From positions 15,503,840 through 15,567,839 of the forward strand of contig NC_087070.1 in assembly GCF_963678635.1 (NCBI RefSeq): a stretch of DNA of 64,000 nt. Direction: 5' to 3'. The position numbers and the translations under genes were made by a program. The first letter of the stretch is position 1, and every line of letters begins with the position of its first letter. Source of the stretch: Symsagittifera roscoffensis (Eukaryota > Xenacoelomorpha > Acoela > Convolutidae). The notes under the pieces were generated by a model, which saw nothing but the letters and a program-made list of their open reading frames with translations, did no database searches and was not told the DNA's origin. Below are positions 11,906 through 22,745 of the stretch, one piece after another.

Positions 11906-12759
11906 TCCGAGCTCTCCCAAAGCCTTTAAAAGACCCTGTTTTGGCCAAGTATTCTGAGCCGCAGAAGTTTTGAAGAAACAGGCCAAAAAGGCGTTTTACC
12001 TTCCAATTTAATCTATATTGGCGCCAAAGACGCCTTTAGAAAAAGGTTAGGGTCCATCAAACCAAAAAGGATATTTCAAAATTGTTCCCGGGGGACCCTT
12101 AAGTTCGACATGGGGTTGAACCTTGCAAGAGAGAGGTGTCCGCCACCCCCCTCCAAATCCGCTACAGATTTCCTTCAAACTCTACTTTTTTCCATTTTTA
12201 TTAGCACAAATAAAAAACGCGAAAAATAGTTCACTTGGATCTTAACAAAAATTTGGATCTTCAACCCCCATAATTCTCATATTGTTGTGATTTGTTCTTA
12301 AAATTAAATAGTTAAGTTTTTAGCCTTCAAAAAACATGTTAAAATTACATTTAGAATATAAAAATTGGTTCAAATGATTCGTTGACCAGACCGGTAATTG
12401 GGTCCAGATAAAAATACTGTCTAGATTTTCGGGTGGCAAATATCTAACAAAAGTTAACTTTTCTGAAGATTATCGCGTTGAGAGATTGTTCGATAACAGA
12501 AGCAAGTTACAATTCTTATCATTAATGGGTAAATTCAGTGTCGTTGCTTTATTTGCGAGTCGAACTGGTTTATCGCTCAGTTCTGATGACCAATTAGTTT
12601 GATTGAAACTGTTTGAAACAAGATGCATCCTTTTGCGATAAAATACAAATAATTTAATACTAGAACCACAACCAAATTGTTTCACAACCAAATTAAATTT
12701 CTAGCGATCAGTCGGTTCATTTTAATGTCTTATTTTTAATTTCGCTTTTAATCGCCAAC
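11906..12759 (+). other. Untranslated sequence before the non-LTR element; 5' boundary not resolved
   Basis: There is no coding sequence. The downstream part (roughly 12300-12759) is probably the 5' UTR of the non-LTR element, but no target-site duplication was found that would fix the element's start. Confidence 0.35.
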
Positions 12760-13788
12760 ATGTTTGACCTCGAAACTTTCCGAAATCTGAACGACGAATT
12801 GAAATACGAGCTGTATAAAGACTTAGTCGAAAATGTTACTTATTTTAAACGAATTATCGAAAACTTAACTGTATCAACGAAAGAGGAAGAAAGAGGAAAC
12901 AAATTTTTTGATCTAGAAAATTTTAAAAACACGGGCGATTCGAAAATTACAGAAAACAAATTTGAAAACGAATGGAGCAAGATTGGAACTCGGAGCAGAA
13001 ATCAGAACAAACGAAGCGAAAATAACCAAGAAAGCAAGAATAACCAAGAAATCAAAATACAAGCAACCAATATTCAAGAAGAAAAATTCGACCAGCAACG
13101 AAAACATTTATTTTTACCACGAGAAGGAGAATATTCTGGCCTATTACTGGGAGACTCAATTGTTAACAGAATCAATGGGGAACAAATATCGGAAAATGTG
13201 TTGGCGAGAGGATTTGGTGGGCACAAAATTTCTGCATTGCTGGAACGCGTGAGAAACAGTAAATCGCGACATTTTAAACATGTAACTACGCTAATTGGAA
13301 TAAATGACTGCCTCTCAAGTGATTTCGACGCGAAGGAAGCCGTGAGTAGCTTAGAAAAACTAATTTATCTCATAAATCATAAATTCTCCCCAGAAACAAT
13401 TTCACTATGTACTGTAACTCCCTTAGGCGCTTTTAGAAAAGATTTTAATCCAAATGTACAGAAGCTAAACAAGCAAATTCTTAATTTAGTACGGAATGTA
13501 AAAGACTTGGGCGAAGTAAAATTGGATATTTTAGACATAAACAAAAATTTTAGTCAAAATACAGATGCTCTTAGCTCGGATGGTTTGCATCCTTCTGATG
13601 GGGGTGTTGAAATTTTGGTGCAAAGTTTTAGAGATTCTTTTAGGGGTTCTGATATTAATGCAAACACATGTGAGATTACAACCCGCCCCAGAATGAAGCA
13701 AACCCAACAATCATCAAATTTAGATCCAAAAACGGCAGAAATGTTACAATTTTTCCAAAACGGTGCAAAATTTTTTAGGAAATACTAG
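12760..13788 (+). CDS. Non-LTR ORF1: SGNH/GDSL esterase-type protein
   Basis: 342 codons, intact, starting at the ATG of MFDLETFRN. Residues 1-117 are charged, asparagine- and glutamate-rich and probably coiled. Residues 126-292 form an SGNH hydrolase domain: block I LLLGDSIVNR with nucleophile Ser133, a Gly pair at 151-154, block III GIND at 180-183, and the catalytic Asp-His pair in DGLHPSDGG (Asp274, His277). Esterase ORF1s are established for CR1 and L2-type elements, where they are thought to act in the ribonucleoprotein or at membranes. There is no zinc knuckle and no RRM. The complete catalytic set suggests this protein remained functional until recently. It probably shares a bicistronic transcript with ORF2. 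Confidence 0.88.
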   Translation: MFDLETFRNLNDELKYELYKDLVENVTYFKRIIENLTVSTKEEERGNKFFDLENFKNTGDSKITENKFENEWSKIGTRSRNQNKRSENNQESKNNQEIKIQATNIQEEKFDQQRKHLFLPREGEYSGLLLGDSIVNRINGEQISENVLARGFGGHKISALLERVRNSKSRHFKHVTTLIGINDCLSSDFDAKEAVSSLEKLIYLINHKFSPETISLCTVTPLGAFRKDFNPNVQKLNKQILNLVRNVKDLGEVKLDILDINKNFSQNTDALSSDGLHPSDGGVEILVQSFRDSFRGSDINANTCEITTRPRMKQTQQSSNLDPKTAEMLQFFQNGAKFFRKY

Positions 13789-13844
13789 TTTCGCATTTTT
13801 TCTTGGTGCAAACTTTGGCGATTATTTAATTTATTTAACCTATT

Positions 13845-16800
13845 ATGCTGAATATTAAATTCTGGTTGTTTTGTGCAATTTTTCTAATTTCCAAGGCTCA
13901 GATGGAAACTAAAGAAAAAACTATTGTTTACTGGGGCTATCTAAGCTGCCAGCAAAAGATATTATCAACGAAATGTGGGATAAATGAGCGGAGAGCTACC
14001 ACACTGACTCATCTTTTCCTTTTCGCGTTGTTACTGACCCAAAGTGGGGATGTTGAAAAAAACCCTGGTCCTATCGAAACCATTGAAACAGTCTACGGTA
14101 TCTGCTCAAAAAATTGTGCAAATCTTAAATTTGTTCATTTGAATTTTCAAAGTATTATTAGAAAACGGATGCAATTGAAAAAATTTCTTGATGATATGGG
14201 CGAAAACACAATTATAGGAATTTCCGAAACGTGGCTTAAAAAAGAAGATAGTGACAATTTATGGAATTTCCAACCTAGAACGCATGCGATGTTCAGATAT
14301 GATAGGCAATCAGCGGTAAAAAAGAAAGGCGGTGGCGTTTTGTTATATATACCAGTCAAATTGGCTCCGAAATTGAGGCCTGATCTAAATTTATTTGATA
14401 AAAAAAATATGAGTCAGTGTGGGTTGAGTGCAAATCTACATTTAACATTTCGAGTAAAGAAAAAATGTTAGTTAATTTGTGTTATAACCCAAGCAGATCA
14501 AACTTTATTGATTTTTTGGAACAATTAACGCTTAACATAGATAATGCTTTTTCAGTTTCTAATAAAATTACGCTTTTGGGTGATTATAACATAAATTATC
14601 TGGATAGCAAAGAAAAAGAAAATTTAGATTCTATAATTATTCCATATGGATTGAAGGTTTTTTGTCCAAACGATGAGACCAGAATTAGTTCCTCAACAAA
14701 AACTCATATCGACTACATAATCAGTGACTATGAAACAAACGGCATTGAGTTTTGTTTTGATACACCTTATAAAACCGACCATTTTGCTTCATTTATTTTG
14801 ACGGATATAAAATGCGGCAAAATTTTACCGAGGATAATTACGACTTTCAATAAGAAAAATTATCAGAAAAATGAATTTTGCAATTCACTCTCCGCTCTTC
14901 CTTGGTATCTCTTATATCAATGTACAGACGCACAAAACATGTTCTCGACGATGATTTATTTAATTTCTTGTGCTCTACAGCAACATGCTCCTATCGAAAA
15001 AAAGTTTGTTCGTAATTTTAAACCAAAAAACGTGTTGAAAACGGAATGGTTCGATTCAGAATGTCAGCAATTGTTGACTAAGAAACAGAATTCACTCAGA
15101 TCATATCGCAGTCAAAGCACAAGCGATAATTGGTCAAAGTAGCAGTTTTTACGTAATCAAATGAGCAAATTGATTAGAAGTAAACAATTCGATCATTCAA
15201 AAAATTGTTTTTCACTTCTCAGCACTATCCAACAAAAATGGAAATATATTAACCAAGTTAGAGGTACATGTTCTGGCAACCATCGAATTACAGTTCTACG
15301 AAATTCCTTCAGTGAAATGATAACCCAAGACAAAAAAAGTGCCAATCATTTAAATTATATTTTTTCAAACTTAGGCGAATTTTTCGGCGCTAAAAAGCCT
15401 CCGAATTACAACAAATCTGCCTCTGAATCTGCATCTTTTCATTTTCAACACATTACAGTGAAGCAATGCTTTGATATAGTTCGAAAAATCAATGTTGGAA
15501 AACCTCTCGGACCTTGTACCGTACCTGCTTGGGCAATCATTGACGGTCAATCAGTTATAGTTCCACATTTAACTTTTGTCATAAATACTTGCTTAGATGA
15601 GAACATTTTCCCGATCGAACTGAAAAAAGCAAACGTAACCCCTTTGTTCAAAAAAGATGACCCAATGGATGCAAAAAATTATCGGCCAATATCAATAACT
15701 TGTGCTTTTTCTAAAATTTTTGAAAAAATTTTACATGCCCAAATAACAGAACATCTTGACAAATTTCAAATAATGACACCATTTCATTTCGGATTTCGCA
15801 AAAACATTTCAACACAAGATGCTCTTGTTTATGTGACAGAAAGTATTCGAAATCAAATAGATTCAAAAAAAATCGTACATGCAGCTTTATTAGATCTGTC
15901 CAAGGCTTTTGATTCTATTTCGCATGAAGTTTTAATTGAAAAAATGCTTTCTCTCGGTTTTTCAAATGGAGCAAATGCTTTAATTGCTAGCTTCCTAAAC
16001 AAACGTATTCAAAGAGTAAACGTCAATGGAATTTTTTCAGACTGGATTGAAATAAAACGAGGTGTCCCACAAGGAACGGTACTTGGTCCGTTGTTGTTCA
16101 ATATTTATGTTAATGACATACAAGAGCGATTATATGAGGGTTGTACTTTAGTTCAATATGCTGACGACTGTATGGTTTTTTCCTCTTCTATAATTTCTGA
16201 GGATGCTTTGAATCGATTGCAAAAATCACTCAATAATCTAACGGAATTTTTTGCAGAGAACCAATTGAATCTGAATGCATCTAAATCGGAATTTATAACA
16301 TTTTGTCAAAAAAATGATAGCAAAAATGTGGATACTGATAAACTAGTAATTAGTGGGCATTATGTAGCCAAAAAATCAGAATGCAAATATTTAGGCATAA
16401 TTCTTGATTCAAGTTTATCTTTTCATGCTCAAATCAAAACAATTCTCCAAAAAATGGCCCAAGGGATTAAAACTATTGATACAATTGGACAACAACTGCC
16501 GACATTATCATTAGTTGCCTTGCTTCATTGTCTTGTTTTATCACATTTAGATTATTCAGCAATTTTTTTACAACAAATTAATGCTACTTTGATGCTATCT
16601 CTGGAGAAACAGTTGAACTGGGCGCTAAAAAGAACATATTTCAGATCGAATTTTAAATCTTCTTCCCTTCTTCGCATTAGCAAATCGTTCATTGGAATCG
16701 AGAAAAGAATTGAGTTAAAGTGTATAACATACTTATACCAATATCTTACAAACAAAAAGAAGGCTTTTGAAAATACACTGAGACTACCGACTGCCAATTA

Positions 16801-17041
16801 TAGGCTCAACGAAAGAACGAAACAAATTATTTTTGACAAACATTGTTCGACTGCTTCTCTGCAAAAATCATTTTTTCATTTGACTTCTAAAAAATGGAAT
16901 TCACTGCCCATAATTTTGCGCAATTTAGAAAAATCGAAAACAGAATTCAAGAAAAAATTGAAAGAATTTTACGTGAGTGAATTGAGAAACAATCCTATAT
17001 GTACTAATACAAATACGTGGCGTGATTACCGTTTTTGCTAG
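13845..17041 (+). pseudogene. Non-LTR ORF2: 2A leader, EEP endonuclease, reverse transcriptase (one frameshift, one stop)
   Basis: It begins at the ATG at 13845. Residues 1-19 are hydrophobic and signal-peptide-like (MLNIKFWLFCAIFLISKAQ). A 2A motif ends at residues 75/76. The endonuclease follows: a LNFQS strand, the catalytic SETWL, a GGGV turn, then (after a frameshift near 14405-14420) GDYNINYL, THIDYII and KTDHFASF. An in-frame TAG at 15140-15142 interrupts the linker. The RT (15161-17041) has LDLSKAFDS, RGVPQGTVLGPLLFN and YADD near 16160. The span corresponds to about 1,065 codons, normal for CR1/L2 ORF2. Apart from the two lesions every core motif is present. The protein would nick target DNA and copy the element RNA by target-primed reverse transcription. 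Confidence 0.9.
14022..14072 (+). other. 2A-type ribosome-skipping motif
   Basis: Encodes LLTQSGDVEKNPGP, a full match to the consensus D-V/I-E-x-N-P-G-P with the usual upstream LL and G. Skipping would occur between Gly75 (codon 14067-14069) and Pro76 (14070-14072), separating a 75-residue hydrophobic-leader peptide from the endonuclease-RT. 2A-like sequences at the N terminus of ORF2 are documented in several APE-type non-LTR elements of marine invertebrates. The activity of this copy is an inference. Confidence 0.93.
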
Positions 17042-18539
17042 TTCTATATTTTTTAATTCAGTTTAATTTTTCACACATTGCTTGAAAGAGAAACTGTATA
17101 TACTCTGCATATACGTTGTATAATTGGACTATCTGTAAAATTGTTTGTAAAGTTTTATTACCAGCTTGTTCCTAATTCTTAAATCTTTAATTTTCTATAG
17201 TATCCGAAACTTCATATACTTTAATCAACCAATTTCCGAACTGTAACCGATTTTGTTTTTTTTTTGTTTTGTTTATTGCTTGTTTTCTGATGTTTTGTTT
17301 TTGTTTGATGTAACCAATGAATTTATAACCAATTTTATTATTTACACTTTGCTACACTGATGCCTCGGCTTTTTATTGTATAGTAATTCAAGTGTTCTTT
17401 CTTCTTCTTCTTCAGAAGCTTTGCTTTTAGAGAATCTGAAATTAAATTTGATTGCGATTAGTATCATCAAGAATTGGCACAAATTTATTTTGCAACCGAG
17501 AGTAAAATCCCCTTATTGATATGTTACTCTAATTTTTTTTTGTTTTGTTTCAAAATTAAAAATTTTTATTTCAACTCTGAACTCAACTCTTGCTATCTTT
17601 TCAGAAGTATTTAACGCGCAACTGATGTTTTCAGCTCAGAACATCATAGCCTTGAAAACGCAAACGGAAACTCAACTCAAACATACTCATTCAAATTGAA
17701 GTTTCGTAGACTTCTATTTCTCTCAACCACACAAACTTATCAACTTCAAAGTATGTGATTTTCTAGACCAGATTACTGGTACGTAGCCGCTCAGATACAT
17801 TTTGAACATCAGAATCTATGTAAAAATAGTTAATACTAAATTTTTAAAGACACCATTGAGAGTTGATCTTCCGAGCTGTCACAAAAATTAAGATGCAGGC
17901 AAGTTTTTGGAAAAACAAGCGAAAATGTCTTAGAAAAGTTTTAGAAATGGCCGTTCAAAAATGGAACGTTCTGGTTAACAAATTTTTCCAAAGGGTATAA
18001 TTTTTGGTATAATTTTACGAGATCCATTTTTGCAAACGAGATCCATTCTTAACAAGTTTTATTTTCAACAACTGAAAATTTTGAAACAATTGACGCGACT
18101 TCATGGCTTGAAAAAGAAAATTTTACACATAAAACTATCTAGAAAACGTCTCAGCTCAGCTTACAAACTCAGATTTTCTGTTGAAACAAGTTTGGTAAGC
18201 TTCACTTCTAGTTACATGAAAAGATGCACAAACTTTATAGCTGATTAGCAATTAGTTCATATATATTCGTGCGGACAACGCGAGGTTAACAACATTGCAC
18301 TAACGTACCAAAACTGACTCATCTGAATCAAATCAGAAACCAATCATGACTTTGAAAAGATGATTAAAGCTTTTTCACAAAGATTTATAAGCCTACATGA
18401 AAAAACTTTAATATGCAACTGCTTTGAAAAGATTATTTAAGTTATAAAAATACAATTGTAATTATCTTTTTAAGAGTGGTTTGACATCACTGCATAAGAG
18501 ACATACAGAAAACAATCATTACACTTGGTAACAGAAGTT
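17042..18539 (+). other. 3' UTR of the non-LTR element, then the SLC22 upstream region
   Basis: The first 300-400 bases are T-rich and plausibly the retrotransposon 3' UTR. A TTC-repeat at about 17398-17415 may mark its end. The remainder is the upstream region of the transporter gene. A segment at 17990-18050 (ATTTTACGAGATCCATTTTTG) resembles 5800-5830, an old shared repeat. I recognise no promoter element with confidence. Confidence 0.4.
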
Positions 18540-20608
18540 ATGACAGCTGGCTCTTCAGAAAATGATCTCTCCTCGATTCCAACCATCGACGAAGTGTTTC
18601 TGGAACAGAAGTTCTCGACTCGCTACAAGGTGTTGATGATAACTTTGGGATCTCTGGCTTCGACTTATTGTGGCATCTGGATGATATCACCCGCCTTCTA
18701 CCGGTTCACAGTGCCCTATACTTGCAGTGACCAGGGTGGAAACATGTCGCCAGTATCGACTGAAACAGTCCATACATCACTGGACCAACAGGTAAAATTA
18801 CTTTTTGGCAAGAACTTGTAATGCTATGAATTGTTTGGACGCATCTAATTGAGTACTGCGAATAATAAATTAATCTTCAGATTTGTTAACTTTTATCCAC
18901 GAGGAAAAAACTAACGAACATTTTTCACACTTTTGTGGAGAGTAGTTTTTTTGTGATTTTTGTGTACTATGTGTGTTCCCCGTTTTGGGATGGAAAATTT
19001 GATGCTTAAAAGTGGACACGAAGCCATTTGAGATCGTTAGAATTGAGACTTATAACTGGGGAGCTATTAGAAATAATTACCCAAATTATCACAGATAAAT
19101 TAAACTAAATCAATTTAACTGAAGTAAACTAAAATGGTGTTGGAATTTAGGCTACATGTGACATCAGTGACACTTGTTCGGCCTGGGCTTTCAACTACTC
19201 AACGATAGACCGAAAAACTTCAATCCAGCAATCATTCGAGCTAGTTTGCGATGACGAAATCTACCTGAAGCTCCACGGCAGCATGTACTTCCTCGGAATG
19301 TGCTTCGGATCCGTTCTCGGCGGCTACCTCAGCGACAGAATGGGAAGGAAGAAGTTTTTTCAACTTTCTTGTATCTTTGGGATAAGTTTGTCAATTTGGA
19401 TGGCTTTCAGTGAGTCACTTATAGTCCATTTGATCTGCTTCTGTGCTGTCAGCGCTTTCGAGTTGGGCGCAGTCATTTCAATGTTCGCCCTAGTTGTCGA
19501 AGCCGGATCGGCTAACTCCCGGTTCGCAGCATCCCTACTTTCTGGTCTATCTTTCACAGTTGGCGTTCCCCTATGCGCGCCTCTGGCAATGATCTTTGAA
19601 AACTGGCGACATCTAGTTCTGGCAATCTCGTGTCTCATCTTTCTCGGGCTGTTTGTATCTCTGTTTATAGACGAAAGCCCGCGGTGGTTATGGGCCGAAG
19701 GAAGGTACGAAGAAGTGTTTGACTCTGTGAAAAAAGCCTATCGACTCAAAAACGAATCTGTTCCGCCCGAAACCAAAAAAGTTTTCGCGGCTCTTATTTT
19801 GAAAGGAAATGACAAAAAAGGCATGATTTCATCTATTACAAGAGACTTTAAAAACGTATTTGGCTTACCGTGGTTCAAAGGCGCAGAAAACAATGAGAAA
19901 AAATATTCGAAAGAAGAGAATCCACAATTTTCGACCAAGTCAATCTGGCTTATTTGGAAATATCCGACACTTTGCGTGCGACTGGTTATTTTAACTCTTC
20001 ATTGGATATGTGTGAATTCTTTATACTATGGGCTGACTTTCGGGGCCGAAATGCTAGAGCAAAATATCTATATTTTCGTGGTCACTCAAGGGTTATCGGG
20101 GTTGGTAGGAAACATTTCTGGTTTTATTTTTTTGAAATATTTCGGCCGGAAAACAATTGCGGTGGCAGCTCTCGCCTTTTCGGCTTCTTGTTACCTAGCT
20201 TGCGCCTTTATCTCGCTGTCAAACGTAGCAGTTATCTTGGCTATAACCTTTTCGGCCAGAGCAGCTTTGGAATTGTTCTTTATTCTATGTTACCTTTGGA
20301 CCGCAGACCTAATGCCGACTGTAATCCGAACTTCGGCTCTCGGGTTTGCGTCACTGGTGGCTCGGATTTTTGGCCTGGCATTACCATTTGTGGATTATTT
20401 AGAACGAATTCACAACTCGGGTCCACTTTTGTTCTTTGCGGTTTTCGGATATGCTGTGCTGATGTCGACATTTTTGCTTCCCGAATCGAAAGGACAGCAG
20501 CTCCCGAACTCACTCGAAGAGGGAAACAACTTCGGGAGAAAGAAAAGCCAAAATAAACTAGAAATTCTTCGCACAAAGATGGATTGTGTATCTGGCACAG
20601 AAGTTTGA
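18540..20608 (+). CDS. SLC22-family organic cation/anion/carnitine transporter-like MFS protein (2 exons)
   Basis: Exon 1 is 18540-18791 and exon 2 is 19151-20608. Joined in phase 0 they give 569 aa, close to the 530-600 aa norm of SLC22. The start is the ATG of MTAGSSEND. TM1 is at about residues 33-56. An extracellular loop follows, with cysteines (CSD, TCDISDTC, LVCDDE) and N-glycosylation sequons NMS and NYS. The MFS signature GGYLSDRMGRKKFF lies after TM2. The family-typical cytoplasmic DESPRWLWAEGRYEE lies after TM6, and PESKGQQLPNSLEEG after TM12. These motifs place it in SLC22, a plasma-membrane polyspecific solute carrier family. The substrate (cation, anion or carnitine) cannot be assigned. 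The extracellular loop is somewhat shorter than in vertebrate OCTs. The frame is intact, so it is probably functional. Confidence 0.9.
18792..19150 (+). other. Intron of the SLC22-like gene
   Basis: 359 bp. The donor is CAG|GTAAAA at 18791/18792 and the acceptor is AATTTAG|GCTACA at 19150/19151, phase 0. Reading through the junction joins SLDQQ to ATCDISDTC inside the first extracellular loop and continues in frame into the SLC22 signature. The protein before and after it makes one family member, which supports the splice. Confidence 0.85.
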
Positions 20609-21689
20609 TCAATTATATCACAAAAAAGCTATTTTTTATACATCAAATTGTACAGCATCAGAATGCACACCTTTCTAACCAATTATTATTCAGATAGACA
20701 TCGAAAGTGTTTTAATTGATATAACAGTTGTTGTGGATCGGTGCCAAGCAAGAAAAAAACTACGAACATTTTTGATGAGACCGCTGAGCTGATATTTTGC
20801 CTTGAAGTTGGTCAGTATTCAATAGAAGTCGAACGTAGTGAAAACTCTAATATTGGTCGTGATGTTTTTTTTTTCAGCGAAAATTTTAAAATTTTTACAA
20901 GCTCAAATTTGAGTTTTTGTCGCATTTCGACTTTGATTTTTCTTAGAAGTTCAGCTCCTTTTGCTAAAAGGAAGGGAAACTCCACTATCGAACGGCAAAA
21001 GTGTAAAAATCACGAGAAACAGTGGATTTAAAAAAATTAACTTTTTATCCAGTTTTTTTTTCCAATTGGGTCAATTTCTTCAACAATAGGCAGTCATAAG
21101 TTTATCGGAATTTCAAAGGGCTCTAAGTTCGTCTATTTTTTGCTTTGAAAGTCGGAAGTCAAGATTTAAAAAAAAAACAGTTTCTATTTTTTCTGTTTAA
21201 TTGCGTTCATTGATTCAGTTGTAACTGTCTGTTGGCTACGGTTGAGTGCTTTTCCACAGTTGCGTAAACTCGAATTGCTTAAAAAGACAGCCAAAAATAT
21301 AGAATTAGGTTTCTTTTAGTTCAGCTTTACAAGCTTAGGCAAGGTTTTTTTTCCTCCAAGATTCAACTAAGAGTGTTAACTTGGATGAGTTCTCTTGTTT
21401 ACATTCACCATCCTTCTCTTAAATTATCTGTTGGCATAGGTTATTGTAGCGTTTACACCGTTTTATGCAAGTGTACACTGATTTATGCGAGCTAGTTTCC
21501 AGAATGAGAACAACTGTATTCTAAGTTTAATTCAAATTGCTCTGGTGCTGAAACTGCAAGTTGCAAGTGGGTTGTTAGTTTGATGAGTATGATTGGTTAG
21601 TATTCAATATTTTATAGAAATAAAATATCAGAATAATATCCAATAATAAATTCGAGTTTAGATCTGGTTTCATTACTCTCTTTTTGATG
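20609..21689. other. Downstream of the SLC22 gene; no gene recognised
   Basis: No AATAAA was seen in the first 100 bases after the TGA. A 96-codon frame at 20741-21031 begins with GTG and has no domain, so it is not called. Confidence 0.4.
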
Positions 21690-22745
21690 CAGGTAATTCT
21701 GATAACTTCCTTGCATCATAGATAATCGGATATCGCTCTCAGAGAGAACAACTTTCAAAAACATTGGGGTTCACTCTTTTGTTGTCCAGAAAATAAGGTT
21801 GATCTGTTTTGAGTTCTTATGTTTGCCATTTTGAAAATGTTAAGGGGTTCAACAATCCATTCGAAATCGTTGAGCAAGAGTATCTTCGTGGCAAAGATTG
21901 GTATCAATCGTTTGCGAGTCCACCAAATTATCGAAATCTCTTGCGGTTTGCAGGTACTTCTGTGCTCCATTTTTTTTTTCAAACTGTCAATCTATAGGAT
22001 TCAATCCAATAGCTGATGCTGATTTATTAATAAAAAATGCCATGATTGGTTGGAGTACTTGAGCATTATTTCTGCCTCGCTCAAACAGTCTGAAAAATTA
22101 TTAGCTGCATTTAAATATTAAAAAAAAGATAATAAGGAGATACCGAATGCTCAAAGGAACGGTCGGACCTATTTTTTTTCGAACGGGGGACAGTATTCGA
22201 AAATTCAAAAAAAAATTGATAAAAACAGCCAGTTTTGATTAGTTTGAAAGGCGTTGGTTGATTAGGCATTTTTGCGCTATCAATCCTCTGTGCATGCGAA
22301 CAGCCCCCGAAAGTTAGGTAATGATATCAGAAGTGTCGAACTTGTATAAATTTACCCGCTTTTATGTACACTACTTTGAGGCGTTCAACAGCTGCAAAAA
22401 AGTAATAATTTTTAACATTTTTTTCAATTCAAATTTGTCTTCTGAAAGTTTTTGAATTTTTTTGAAGTTTTGGTGTCTAAAATAGAGCTAAAAACTCCAA
22501 AAAAAATTAACTTGCATTAACCTGGTTTTTAAACAAGTTTTTCTCGACACCGGTAATTTTTTTTGCAAATGTTTTACGATGGTTCAAATTACGACTGAAA
22601 GGGCTTTAATATGATACATTACTCAACCCAGTCCGATGATTATTTTTGGTACCTGATTTTGCGTGGAAAACAAAAAAACTAAAACACACCCGAATACAAA
22701 GTTCCTCCCCTACAGGTTACTTAAAAATCTACAGTGCTTCTAACT
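21690..22745. repeat. Dispersed repeat, family R1, copy 1
   Basis: Collinear with 28513-29310. Shared blocks include TCGGATATC-CTCTCAGAGAGA, TTCAAAAACATTGG-GTTC, TTTTGAGTTCTTATGTTTG, TCCAATAGCTGATGCTGATTTA and AAAACTAAAACACACCCGAATACAAA. This copy holds an extra segment of about 280 bp (about 22340-22610). Short open frames inside it are not maintained in the partner copy, so it is non-coding or fully decayed. Confidence 0.85.

Larger units (their letters stand above)
12760..17041 (+). mobile_element. CR1/L2-like non-LTR retrotransposon (coding span)
   Basis: Two ORFs in series on the + strand with a 56-bp gap: an esterase-type ORF1 and an ORF2 holding a 2A motif, AP-like (EEP) endonuclease and reverse transcriptase. 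This ORF1 plus ORF2 architecture is characteristic of the CR1/L2 group. Only two lesions disable ORF2, so the copy is fairly recent. The 5' end and the 3' tail are not located precisely. The sequence after the ORF2 stop is T-rich, and a TTCTTCTTCTTC run near 17400 is a candidate 3' simple-repeat end. Confidence 0.88.

Noticed and set aside
5857-12060. Shared AAAGGCGTCTTTGGCGC motif in opposite orientations near 5857 and 12045
   Set aside because: Similarity does not extend convincingly beyond about 30 bp, so a common element cannot be claimed.
19954-20556. 200-codon plus-strand frame overlapping the SLC22 gene, and minus-strand frames there
   Set aside because: It is a +2 shadow of the transporter exon; the SLC22 motifs are all in the other frame.
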